This document shows positions 16,539 to 22,635 of a DNA stretch of 28,558 bases, one piece after another. The notes below the pieces were generated by a model. It was not told the DNA's origin. It ran no database searches and was given only the letters and a program-made list of their open reading frames with translations. A program made the translations under genes and the position numbers. Numbering within the stretch: the first letter of the stretch is position 1; every line of letters begins with the position of its first letter. The DNA is from a virus, in IMG/VR virus record IMGVR_UViG_3300044655_002086, positions 1 through 28,558 of that record. The stretch is one strand, 5' to 3'.

Positions 16539-17387
16539 ATGAATAATGCTATTTTTATTATTGGTGGTCCTGGTTCTGGTAAAGACGTCGCCATAAAATA
16601 TATTTCTGAAAGGTATTCTATTAAAGAATATACTATAGAACAGCTTATTAAAAACATCAAAAAACATAATGTTGAAAATAATTTTATAGTGAAAGGGAAT
16701 GCTTACGAAGAATCGAAAATATTAGAAATTAAGTCAATATTAGAAAATACCCATATAACATCAATGATATTTGTTGACGTAGAAAATGCTGTTTCAAGGG
16801 GTAGATTATCAATAAGACATATTTCTGAAGATTTAAGAAATGAAAGGTTCAAATCTTCTAAAGAAAACCTTTGGGTTTTCGAAGGGTTATTTGATAGTTT
16901 TTACGTTTTTGATAATAACTCCGAATATAACGCGATAAATGTAGAAGAATTAGAATCATTCGTAGAGAGATTAATTAATCCTATAAATTATATAACAGAA
17001 AAACATATTAATAAAGCGAAAGATTACGTTTATAATAAGTTCATGTTAGATAAAGATAAAATAAAAGACGATAAAAAGAAATTTAAAAGTTTTTATTCTC
17101 ATAGCACGTTAAAACCAGATGGATATAATGAATATGATATTAGAGCGTCTGGGCAAAGTAATGTTGTCCATAATTTTGAAGATATCGGTTCCCCAGAAAC
17201 TTTAAATTCTTTAACTGGAATGAGTTTTTCTAATAAAGACGATATTGATAAATTAGATAAAGTTGAATTCTCTCCTTCAAAAGATAAACAAAAATACAAT
17301 AAGAAGTTTAATTCTTCAGCAAAGAAAAACCCAGACGAAATTGTTTGGAAATCCACAAAACGAATAATTTTCGGGAATAAGAAATGA
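16539..17387 (+). CDS. P-loop NTPase, putative kinase-like, 282 aa
   Basis: The N-terminus IFIIGGPGSGKDVAIKYI carries a Walker A loop (GGPGSGKD at 9-16), where Asp replaces the usual Ser/Thr after the Lys. This is seen in small-molecule and nucleotide kinases that need no base at that place. MIFVDVENAVSRGRL near 80-94 could be the Walker B strand. The second half (residues 180-282) is polar and basic, with FYSHSTLKPDGYNEYDIRASGQ and a run of Lys and Ser near the end. It may be a separate, disordered or structural region. The gene starts one base after the previous stop and overlaps the next gene by four bases. Substrate is unknown. It lies in the late block rather than with replication genes. 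Confidence 0.75.
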   Translation: MNNAIFIIGGPGSGKDVAIKYISERYSIKEYTIEQLIKNIKKHNVENNFIVKGNAYEESKILEIKSILENTHITSMIFVDVENAVSRGRLSIRHISEDLRNERFKSSKENLWVFEGLFDSFYVFDNNSEYNAINVEELESFVERLINPINYITEKHINKAKDYVYNKFMLDKDKIKDDKKKFKSFYSHSTLKPDGYNEYDIRASGQSNVVHNFEDIGSPETLNSLTGMSFSNKDDIDKLDKVEFSPSKDKQKYNKKFNSSAKKNPDEIVWKSTKRIIFGNKK

Positions 17388-18079
17388 ACCTAAAAGAAAA
17401 GTTGTTAGAAGACTATTTCCTTCTACAAGAAAGAGTATCACCTCTAAGAACATATATCTCTTTTACTGGAAGGGATCCATACAAACTGTCCGCAAAACAA
17501 CTTGAGAAAATATCTAATAGTTCTGCATATAAACAATGGAAATTATTTAGAAGGATGAAACGTCAAGCCGAAGAAGCAAAAAGGAACGTTTCAGAAGATA
17601 TGATTTTAGAATATAAAAGGGGTTTGATAAAGGGTGGTGATAAAAAACGTTCTACCCGTTTAGACGTCGGTCAGTGGCACAAATCCCAATACCACGTCGG
17701 AAGAGGTAAGAAAAGGGAAGCAATTAAACGTCAATTAATCAGAGCATTGGGTTCTGGTAGGGATGTTCACCAATTTGCTGGAGCAACATTTCATAAATCT
17801 TTGGGTAAAAGGGGGTTTTTGGCAATACCAAAAGGTATGTCAGTAGTATCTCCAAAAAAGGGCAAACAGCAAACAACAACATATAGAGAAGAATTGGTAA
17901 TAGAAATGGACGTAAGACAAGAAACGGTAAGTAAAAACGTAAAAAATAAAGGCGTTGTCGAACTTTCTCCAAAAACCCAAAAAGTTTACGATAAATTCAA
18001 AAATAAAGAAATAAAATTGAATAAACAAGATTCTATAGTCATTAACCCTAAAGTTGGTGACGAAGAAGATGATGATTGA
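17384..18079 (+). CDS. Basic late protein of unknown function, 231 aa
   Basis: I do not recognise this protein. It is strongly basic: residues 53-70, the GDKKRSTRLD stretch near 85-95 and the GRGKKREAIKRQLIRALGSGR region near 109-129 are full of Arg and Lys, which fits DNA or RNA contact. The N-terminus MNLKEKLLEDYFLLQE is weakly like the neighbouring capsid-targeting starts but does not have the F-K-x-F pattern. The end is acidic (GDEEDDD). A packaged DNA-binding or head-interior role would suit its place between putative internal proteins and the virion-like protein at 18135. It ends just before a late promoter. Confidence 0.72.
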   Translation: MNLKEKLLEDYFLLQERVSPLRTYISFTGRDPYKLSAKQLEKISNSSAYKQWKLFRRMKRQAEEAKRNVSEDMILEYKRGLIKGGDKKRSTRLDVGQWHKSQYHVGRGKKREAIKRQLIRALGSGRDVHQFAGATFHKSLGKRGFLAIPKGMSVVSPKKGKQQTTTYREELVIEMDVRQETVSKNVKNKGVVELSPKTQKVYDKFKNKEIKLNKQDSIVINPKVGDEEDDD

Positions 18080-18091
18080 AAATTAGAAAAT

Positions 18092-18099
18092 AATAAATA
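18092..18099 (+). promoter_or_regulatory. T4-type late promoter variant (AATAAATA)
   Basis: AATAAATA in the 55-base gap between the basic protein and the 18135 gene, 36 bases before its ATG. T4-like marine phages use the looser NATAAATA form, so this is a fair late promoter. Spacing to the ATG is similar to that of the promoter at 13712. The A+T-rich surroundings lower confidence. Confidence 0.55.
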
Positions 18100-18134
18100 A
18101 TAATAAATTCATTAACTTTCATAGGAATACGATT

Positions 18135-18653
18135 ATGTCAGCATGGGGAAATAAAGATTTTGCAAATAACGAACCAAAAGTTCTACAAACAAATACTCCT
18201 GGTAATACCAATTTATATATGGCAACAGACACCAGATTAGCAAACGCAACTTTCGGTAGCGGAAAGGGTGTTGCTCATAGCGGTTGGGTTAATATTACTC
18301 AAGGAACTGGGTTTATCAAAGAAATCACTGTTTCTAAAGGTACTGTAACAACAGACACTTTTGCAAACGGGTTTTTAACGATTACTGGTGGTGGTACCGC
18401 TAATACTACTGCAAACGCTAGGTTATTGGTTCTAGGCACCAATAACGTTTCTATTATTCTAAATTCTGGCGGATCAAATTACGAAAGTACACCAACCATC
18501 GCTGCTCCAGCCGGTTCAAATAACGCTAATCTAGTATTCTCTGTTGTTATGGGTGGTAGAGCGAATAGAGTTCAAGCAGAGACTTTAGTTGCACTTTCTG
18601 AAGAAACCGCATTAGACACAAATTCTGGTCTACCCTACTTTACTGGCGTATAA
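18135..18653 (+). CDS. Putative virion structural protein of T4-like marine phages
   Basis: A 172-aa protein rich in Gly, Asn, Thr and Ala, with a beta-strand pattern throughout: MSAWGNKDFANNEPK at the start, VAHSGWVNITQGTGF near residues 46-60, a glycine/threonine-rich centre, GGSNYESTPTI near 115-125, and VMGGRANRVQAETLVAL near 138-154. I associate this set (WGNKDFA start, SHxGWV, GGRxNRxxxETLVA) with an abundant, small virion-associated protein of cyanophage-like T4 relatives. The order of motifs is seen; the structural role is inferred. Its own late promoter fits a highly expressed protein. AGGAA precedes the ATG. Decoration of head or tail is possible. Confidence 0.75.
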   Translation: MSAWGNKDFANNEPKVLQTNTPGNTNLYMATDTRLANATFGSGKGVAHSGWVNITQGTGFIKEITVSKGTVTTDTFANGFLTITGGGTANTTANARLLVLGTNNVSIILNSGGSNYESTPTIAAPAGSNNANLVFSVVMGGRANRVQAETLVALSEETALDTNSGLPYFTGV

Positions 18654-18655
18654 TA

Positions 18656-18889
18656 ATGAAATCTTTTAAACAATTTCACGATGAAATTCATACTAAGGTT
18701 CAGACCAAAAAATTGGGGTTAAATCATCCAGTTAAAGATAAATCTGAAGAAAACGAACAATCCGTCGGAAAAGAGTTATTGGGCGTAAATAGGTCAGTAA
18801 ACGTTCACGATGAATTTAAAGGTTCTGAAGGAAATTTTGTATTAAAAGCAAAAAAAGGAAAATATTCTCTCGAAAAGGGAGAAAAATAA
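18656..18889 (+). CDS. Small putative capsid-targeted protein, 77 aa
   Basis: A small, very hydrophilic protein with the start MKSFKQFHDEIH. MKSFKQF matches the capsid-targeting-like starts at 13750 and 14636, but the cut site would be HDE, which departs from the (L/I)xE rule. The rest is polar and charged (KDKSEENEQSVGKELL, VNVHDEFKGSEGNFVLKAKKGKYS) with no recognised domain. It follows the virion-like gene by two bases, so it is expressed with it. It could be an internal head protein or a small scaffold. Function unknown. Confidence 0.72.
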   Translation: MKSFKQFHDEIHTKVQTKKLGLNHPVKDKSEENEQSVGKELLGVNRSVNVHDEFKGSEGNFVLKAKKGKYSLEKGEK

Positions 18890-18904
18890 GGAAACACCTT
18901 TATA

Positions 18905-19294
18905 ATGCTTGATGATAATTTGACTCATGATAATTTTTTGTTGTATGCGGCGAGACACTACATTTCGCCGCATTATATTGAACAAGAATTTTTTTCCGAT
19001 TTAAAGCGCATAAAATATACTAAAAGGTTGATTCAAAAGTATATTATATATGGGGATTTAAAAGAAAGGCTGATATTAAATCATATTATATCAACATATA
19101 ATGTTTTCGATACAGAACCATGTACAAAAATGTTGTTTTTGAAATTGGGTCAAAAAAATTATTCTCCATTAAAAACTTTTTTGGTATATTTAAATTGTAT
19201 GCCAGAAGTTGTTTTTAATGTTGAAGGTAAAAATATTATATCTTCTGATATAACAATAGATTTCAATATAGCAAATAAACTAAGAACTTTATGA
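18905..19294 (+). CDS. Conserved T4-like phage protein (NHIIS motif), 129 aa
   Basis: A 129-aa protein with DNFLLYAARHYISPHYIEQEFFSDLKRIKYTKRLIQKY near residues 9-46 and ERLILNHIISTYNVFDTEPCTKMLFLKL near 55-82. The order resembles a conserved hypothetical protein of T4-like marine phages that I recall with an NHLIVLYNVF-type centre. It is mostly helical, with no membrane segment. AAGGAAA lies before the ATG. A GC-rich perfect inverted repeat falls within codons 14-23. Function is unknown. It is followed by two overlapping small genes in a compact late operon. Confidence 0.8.
   Translation: MLDDNLTHDNFLLYAARHYISPHYIEQEFFSDLKRIKYTKRLIQKYIIYGDLKERLILNHIISTYNVFDTEPCTKMLFLKLGQKNYSPLKTFLVYLNCMPEVVFNVEGKNIISSDITIDFNIANKLRTL
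18945..18973. repeat. GC-rich perfect inverted repeat inside a coding region
   Basis: ATGCGGCGA at 18945-18953 pairs exactly with 18965-18973 across an 11-base loop. Six of nine positions are G or C in an otherwise A+T-rich gene, and the codons GCG, GCG, TCG and CCG are unusual here. The stem is expected to be stable in the mRNA near the start of the 18905 gene. It could slow ribosomes, protect the transcript or be coincidental. Confidence 0.5.
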
Positions 19295-19467
19295 AAAAGA
19301 ATAACTACAAAAAGAAACTTATCAAAGAGTTTGAAGAAATAATTAACGAATTTACTGGAGTTGCTGGTATTGCCGGGGTTGCTCCTGGAGAAGAACCTCC
19401 TGGACCTAAAAACGTTATGGTAGGAATCTTCAAAAGAAAAAGATTAAATAATAGGAGAAAGGTATGA
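19291..19467 (+). CDS. Short basic protein, 58 aa
   Basis: A 58-aa protein. It overlaps the preceding gene (ATGA at 19291-19294) and the following gene (ATGA at 19464-19467), which strongly supports it as a real translated member of the operon. The N-terminal half is charged and helical (NNYKKKLIKEFEEIINEF), the centre is a Gly/Ala/Pro linker (GVAGIAGVAPGEEPPGP), and the C-terminus is very basic (FKRKRLNNRRKV). I recall similarly built small proteins in T4-like marine phages but cannot name one. Function unknown; the basic tail could bind nucleic acid or a structural partner. Confidence 0.78.
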   Translation: MKKNNYKKKLIKEFEEIINEFTGVAGIAGVAPGEEPPGPKNVMVGIFKRKRLNNRRKV

Positions 19468-19886
19468 TCACTTTTAGAGAAATTACAGAAGAACTAGACT
19501 TAGAAGAAGCTATTGATGGACAAGACCCATCAGCAAAAGCCGCAGAATTGATTGCCAGAGCGTTTGCAGCTAGAAATGCCGCACATTTCGCTCACCTTAT
19601 GACCCCAAGTTATGCGGCTCATATAGCATTAAACGATTTTTACGACGGTATTATTCCTTTGGTTGATTCTTTTGCTGAATCTTATATTGGAAGGTACGGA
19701 AAGTTCCAAATGTTTCCGAACGTTAAAGAATCTTCTCCTGATGGTCTAAGCGTTGTTGGAAATCTAACCAAATGGATAGATTCAAATAGACAAATGATTT
19801 CTGACGTTTCTGAAATTCAAAACATTATCGACGAAATCCTTTCTCTTTGTAATTCTACTGCTTATAAGTTAAGAGAACTAAAATAA
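19464..19886 (+). CDS. Ferritin-like conserved phage protein (DUF5856-type)
   Basis: A 140-aa, largely helical protein. Residues 37-79 (ARNAAHFAHLMTPSYAAHIALND, then FAESYIGRYG) resemble the small ferritin-like/Dps-like protein of T4-like marine phages that I know as DUF5856. His41, His44, His53, Asp58 and Glu72 could be metal ligands, though whether they form the full site is not visible. The start MITFREITEELDLEE weakly resembles a capsid-targeting peptide (ITE cut site). AGGAG lies just upstream and the ATG overlaps the previous stop. It ends the late operon before a terminator. A packaged DNA-protecting or metal-handling role is a possibility only. Confidence 0.75.
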   Translation: MITFREITEELDLEEAIDGQDPSAKAAELIARAFAARNAAHFAHLMTPSYAAHIALNDFYDGIIPLVDSFAESYIGRYGKFQMFPNVKESSPDGLSVVGNLTKWIDSNRQMISDVSEIQNIIDEILSLCNSTAYKLRELK

Positions 19887-19913
19887 ACCAAAATATGAAT
19901 TAGATATCAACGT

Positions 19914-19946
19914 AAGGGTTAGACGTATTTCTAACCCTTTATTTTT
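19914..19946 (+). terminator. Hairpin terminator upstream of the endolysin gene
   Basis: AAGGGTTAGA at 19914-19923 pairs perfectly with 19930-19939 across the six-base loop CGTATT, followed by a T-rich run (TATTTTTA). It ends the late operon that starts at 18092. The right arm can also pair with a sequence over the endolysin SD (see next entry). Confidence 0.8.
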
Positions 19947-19967
19947 ATGGTAAAACAGAGGGTTAGA
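19930..19967 (+). promoter_or_regulatory. Alternative hairpin covering the endolysin ribosome-binding site
   Basis: TCTAACCCT at 19930-19938 is the reverse complement of AGGGTTAGA at 19959-19967, which contains the SD (AGAGGG from 19957) just before the ATG at 19970. So the right arm of the terminator has two possible partners: the left arm (19914-19923), or the SD region. Only one can form at a time. This geometry could link termination and endolysin translation, reminiscent of the SD-hiding hairpin of the T4 lysozyme mRNA. Function is inferred. Confidence 0.5.
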
Positions 19968-19969
19968 AT

Positions 19970-20785
19970 ATGAGCATTTTTTCAAAAATAATATCTATTT
20001 TCAAATCTCCTACTACATACGAAGAAAAGGTATTTCAAAATGCATTGGATGGAAAGGTTCCAGAGTTAAAACCGATACAAAAAGAAAATTCAGATAAGCT
20101 CAAAGCTGATAACATAATAGTAACTAGGGAAGATATAAAAGATTTAAATAAAAATCTTTATACTTTCGATTTCACTTTTGAAAAGTTTTCGAAAATATTA
20201 ATAAACCCACAAGAAAAAGAATGGTACGACGCAATATATGACGTTTTACCAAAATATGGAATTAATACTCCAGAAAGAGTTGCTGGATTTTTGGCACAAA
20301 CTTGCCATGAATGTTTAGATTATACCGTTATGGAAGAAAATCTTTATTATTCTGCGGCAGGATTGAGAAAGACCTTTCCTAAATATTTTGCTTCTGTTGC
20401 TGCGGCGAGTTCTTATGCAAAAAACCCCCAAAAAATAGCAAATAGAGTATATGCTAATAGAATGGGAAACGGTTCTTCTGCTTCAGGAGATGGATATAAA
20501 TTCAGAGGGAGAGGACCAATTCAATGTACCGGGAAAACTAATTATACTGCTTGTTCTAAATTTTTATATAACGATTTAAGATTAGTTAGTGATCCAGACT
20601 TAATATTAAAGGATAAAAAAATTGCAATTATGTCTGCCTGTTGGTACTGGTCAACAAATAATCTAAATCGTTATTGCGATAAAAACGATGTTACTGGTAT
20701 GACTAAAAAAATTAATGGCGGCACAAATGGACTTCAAAGTAGAAAAATTAAATTTGAAAAATATCTAAAAATATTAAAATCTTGA
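19970..20785 (+). CDS. Endolysin, glycoside hydrolase family 19 (chitinase-like)
   Basis: Cell-wall hydrolase for host lysis. Residues 100-270 carry the GH19 pattern: TPERVAGFLAQTCHEC with His113 and Glu114 (the catalytic Glu of family 19), MEENLYYSAAGLRKTFPKYF at 121-140, IANRVYANRMGNG then GDGYKFRGRGPIQCTGKTNY at 173-192, and INGGTNGLQSR near the end. A 70-90 residue N-terminal stretch with an amphipathic or hydrophobic start (MSIFSKIISIF) has no known domain; it could target the envelope or be a short membrane-interacting segment. It is 271 aa long. Family 19 proteins in phages usually cut peptidoglycan. The leader shows an SD-hiding alternative fold. Confidence 0.93.
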   Translation: MSIFSKIISIFKSPTTYEEKVFQNALDGKVPELKPIQKENSDKLKADNIIVTREDIKDLNKNLYTFDFTFEKFSKILINPQEKEWYDAIYDVLPKYGINTPERVAGFLAQTCHECLDYTVMEENLYYSAAGLRKTFPKYFASVAAASSYAKNPQKIANRVYANRMGNGSSASGDGYKFRGRGPIQCTGKTNYTACSKFLYNDLRLVSDPDLILKDKKIAIMSACWYWSTNNLNRYCDKNDVTGMTKKINGGTNGLQSRKIKFEKYLKILKS

Positions 20786-20788
20786 TAT

Positions 20789-21415
20789 ATGAATTATTTG
20801 AAACATTACGAAAAATTAATTTCTTCCAAAAAATTAATTGGTAGGAAAAAGGGCGGAACAGAATATTTTGAAAAGCATCATATTATTCCAAAATGGTTGG
20901 GTGGAAATAATTCAAAAGATAATTTGGTATTATTGACAGCAAGAGAACATTTTGTTGCTCATTGGTTATTATGGAAACACTATAAAACCAGACCGAGTGC
21001 TTTAGCTTTCCACAAAATGACCAAAAGCAAAAATAAAAGTCAAGAAAGAAATTTCAATTCAAAACAATTTGAAATTGCCAGAAAAGCCTTTTCAGAATCT
21101 CAAACTGGCTGTTTGAACCATATGTGGAATAAACCTTCACCAAACAGAGGAAAGCCTTCAAAATTAAAAGGAATTTCAAGACCAGATCATTCTAAATTGA
21201 TGGAGGGAGAAAATAATCCTTCTAAAAGAAATGATAGTAGAGCAGCGATATCAAGAGCTTTATCAGGAAAGAAAAAAAGTGATTCTCATATAGAAATTAT
21301 GAGAATCAATATATTAAACGCGCCAAAGAAAACCTGCGAATTTTGCGGAAAACATATTGATATTAGGAATTATTCAAGATGGCATGGCGATAATTGTAAA
21401 AATAAGAATAATTAG
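20789..21415 (+). CDS. HNH homing endonuclease with C-terminal zinc finger
   Basis: A 208-aa free-standing endonuclease. The HNH core is EKHHIIPKWLGGNNSKDNLVLL then TAREHFVAHWLL; His30-His31, Asn45, His54 and His58 align residue-for-residue with the endonuclease at 24241. The mid-region has RGKPSKLKGISRPDHSKLMEG and NNPSKRNDSRAAISRALSGKKKS, resembling NUMOD-type DNA-binding repeats. The C-terminal CEFCGKHIDIRNYSRWHGDNC holds a Cys2-His-Cys-type zinc finger common in phage homing enzymes. It starts three bases after the endolysin stop, with no clear SD and no late promoter, so expression probably depends on the endolysin transcript. It may home into the endolysin region of related phages. Confidence 0.9.
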   Translation: MNYLKHYEKLISSKKLIGRKKGGTEYFEKHHIIPKWLGGNNSKDNLVLLTAREHFVAHWLLWKHYKTRPSALAFHKMTKSKNKSQERNFNSKQFEIARKAFSESQTGCLNHMWNKPSPNRGKPSKLKGISRPDHSKLMEGENNPSKRNDSRAAISRALSGKKKSDSHIEIMRINILNAPKKTCEFCGKHIDIRNYSRWHGDNCKNKNN

Positions 21416-21435
21416 CTGACCGAAAAGTTAGATAT

Positions 21436-21443
21436 AATAAATA
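21436..21443 (+). promoter_or_regulatory. T4-type late promoter variant, first of two
   Basis: AATAAATA in the 131-base gap between the HNH endonuclease and the 21547 gene. It matches the NATAAATA form found before 18135. A second copy lies 27 bases downstream, so late transcription of the membrane-protein pair may start at either site. Confidence 0.5.
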
Positions 21444-21462
21444 CCTTTCAATTTTAAAGAAT

Positions 21463-21470
21463 AATAAATA
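21463..21470 (+). promoter_or_regulatory. T4-type late promoter variant, second of two
   Basis: A second AATAAATA, 77 bases before the TTG start at 21547. Transcripts from here would still contain the hairpin that hides the SD of that gene. The A+T-rich surroundings mean one of the two may be chance. Confidence 0.5.
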
Positions 21471-21484
21471 ATTATATAAAATTA

Positions 21485-21529
21485 ATGTTTCCGGGGAGTA
21501 TTCCCTTTATTGACTATAAAAACGCCTAA
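21485..21529 (+). CDS. Possible 14-codon leader peptide
   Basis: ATG at 21485 opens a 14-residue frame (MFPGSIPFIDYKNA) ending with TAA at 21527. It spans the left arm and loop of the hairpin that hides the SD of the next gene. Ribosomes on it would keep the SD free. No SD is evident for the leader itself, and such a short frame can be chance. It could also be the leftover start of an old gene. Confidence 0.25.
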   Translation: MFPGSIPFIDYKNA

Positions 21530-21541
21530 AATAAAGGAATA
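21499..21541 (+). promoter_or_regulatory. Hairpin hiding the SD of the 21547 gene
   Basis: TATTCCCTTTATT at 21499-21511 pairs with AATAAAGGAATA at 21530-21541 in 12 base pairs with one bulged C at 21505. The right arm contains the SD AAAGGA (21533-21538). A shorter hairpin, GGGA at 21494-21497 with TCCC at 21502-21505 around GTAT, uses part of the same left arm and would compete. The pairing is read directly from the sequence; regulation is inferred. Confidence 0.5.
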
Positions 21542-21546
21542 TTACT

Positions 21547-21957
21547 TTGGATCAGAACAATCCTCAAGAACTTTGGTCAAAGGTTTTCGTGTTAGAAAGA
21601 GACTTATTGGAGAATCAAAAATCTTTGAATAGGATGGATTCTTCATATAACGAAGTTTTAAATAAACTCGAAAAATTAAAAGAAGAAATAAGAAGTAAAA
21701 AATCTGTTGACGATTTCGAAGACAGACTAAAAGACCTTGAAGAAATGGTTGATTCTCTCAGACAGGAGATGCCTGAAATGAGATTAATTAGAAAAATCGT
21801 TTTTGCTCTGGTTGCTTTCATACTTACAGCCTTTTTGGGTGTATTGTGGAATACTGTTATTATAAATCAACAAAAATCAAATACTATGAGAATAGAGAAT
21901 TCTCAAGAAGTAGTTAAAAAAATATTAGAAGAATATAATAATAAGGGGTTAAAATGA
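21547..21957 (+). CDS. Coiled-coil membrane protein, holin-like candidate
   Basis: A 136-aa protein. Residues 10-78 form a long charged helix with heptad-like spacing (VFVLERDLLENQKSL, LNKLEKLKEEIRS, FEDRLKDLEEMVDSLRQEM), followed by a single membrane segment near 83-105 (KIVFALVAFILTAFLGVLW) and a short polar tail. This layout resembles XhlA-type or other membrane-associated lysis proteins, and it lies one gene past the endolysin. The start is TTG at 21547: AAAGGA lies eight bases before it, while the first in-frame ATG is at codon 30. Two late promoters precede it. The holin assignment is an inference from layout and place; it could be another membrane accessory. Confidence 0.72.
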   Translation: MDQNNPQELWSKVFVLERDLLENQKSLNRMDSSYNEVLNKLEKLKEEIRSKKSVDDFEDRLKDLEEMVDSLRQEMPEMRLIRKIVFALVAFILTAFLGVLWNTVIINQQKSNTMRIENSQEVVKKILEEYNNKGLK

Positions 21958-22508
21958 TTTTAAAGGGTAAAAGTTCATCAACCAACTGTCTCAATCTTAG
22001 AATAAAAATAGCATTTTTTTGTATTGGCATTTTAATTGGAGCTTTTGGAAGTTTATTCTGGCAAGAAATATTATCCCCAGCAAACATTATCGGAAGGCAC
22101 GCAATAACAGAAGAAGAATTGCACCTTTTACAATCAGAAACAAGAGAAAAATTATTAAGGTATGTAGAAGGAAAATGGAGATCTTCGATTGGAGATTTAA
22201 TAGTTAATATACACGACACTGATATAAACGGTAGTTTTTTAGTTATAGAAAATACTACAATACAGCCTAAAAAGGCAGAAAAATTTAAAGTAATATCTAT
22301 TGATAAAGTAGACGGTTTATTTGGTATAATCGAATTGACGTTATGCAGCGAAAATGGCGCTTGTAATGACGAAAATAGAATACCTATTCAAATTAATAAA
22401 GTTTTTGGAATTAAAAATACTATAACTATTTCTTACGATAGAAGGTTTTCTTATTGTATAAACGGAGTAGACTGTACTAGAGCTTTTAAAGAAGTAGAAG
22501 AATTCTAA
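21954..22508 (+). CDS. Membrane-anchored protein with predicted periplasmic domain
   Basis: A 184-aa protein overlapping the coiled-coil gene by four bases. Residues 17-38 (IKIAFFCIGILIGAFGSLFW) form an N-terminal membrane anchor or uncleaved signal, followed by 145 polar residues. The C-terminal part has two Cys pairs, LCSENGACNDEN and FSYCINGVDCTRAF, that could form disulfides outside the cytosol. A coupled pair of membrane proteins after an endolysin suggests lysis functions; this one might have a spanin-like or anti-holin-like role, but I see no known motif. It could instead be a superinfection or envelope protein. Confidence 0.68.
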   Translation: MILKGKSSSTNCLNLRIKIAFFCIGILIGAFGSLFWQEILSPANIIGRHAITEEELHLLQSETREKLLRYVEGKWRSSIGDLIVNIHDTDINGSFLVIENTTIQPKKAEKFKVISIDKVDGLFGIIELTLCSENGACNDENRIPIQINKVFGIKNTITISYDRRFSYCINGVDCTRAFKEVEEF

Positions 22509-22557
22509 TATCTATAGATCAACCGGGGTACATACTTATCTTATTTTCATTTTTATA

Positions 22558-22588
22558 AAAAGTAAAGCTTTTTTTTAATTTTACTTTT
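22558..22588. other. A+T-rich inverted repeat between lysis and primase genes
   Basis: AAAAGTAAA at 22558-22566 pairs with TTTACTTTT at 22580-22588 around a 13-base T-rich loop. No T run follows on the + strand, so it is a weak candidate for a + strand terminator. It overlaps the promoter entry that follows, and the two may be one regulatory region. Confidence 0.3.
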
Positions 22589-22607
22589 CTCGTAATAGGG
22601 GTAGAAT
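22579..22607 (+). promoter_or_regulatory. T4-like early promoter before gp61
   Basis: TTTTACTT at 22579-22586 differs by one base from the T4 early -35 element GTTTACTT. TAGAAT at 22602-22607 serves as the -10, with 16 bases between the TTTACT hexamer (22580-22585) and the -10. It lies 29 bases before the gp61 ATG, where an early replication gene needs its own start after a late lysis block. Motifs are seen; activity is inferred. Confidence 0.5.
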
Positions 22608-22635
22608 AGAACTTTTACAACCTTTCATTTTCGTT

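Noticed and set aside
21416-21546. A tRNA gene in the gap after the first HNH gene
   Set aside because: The gap shows promoter octamers and hairpins, but no cloverleaf arms or T-loop-like GTTCRA pattern. No other gap is long enough for a tRNA.
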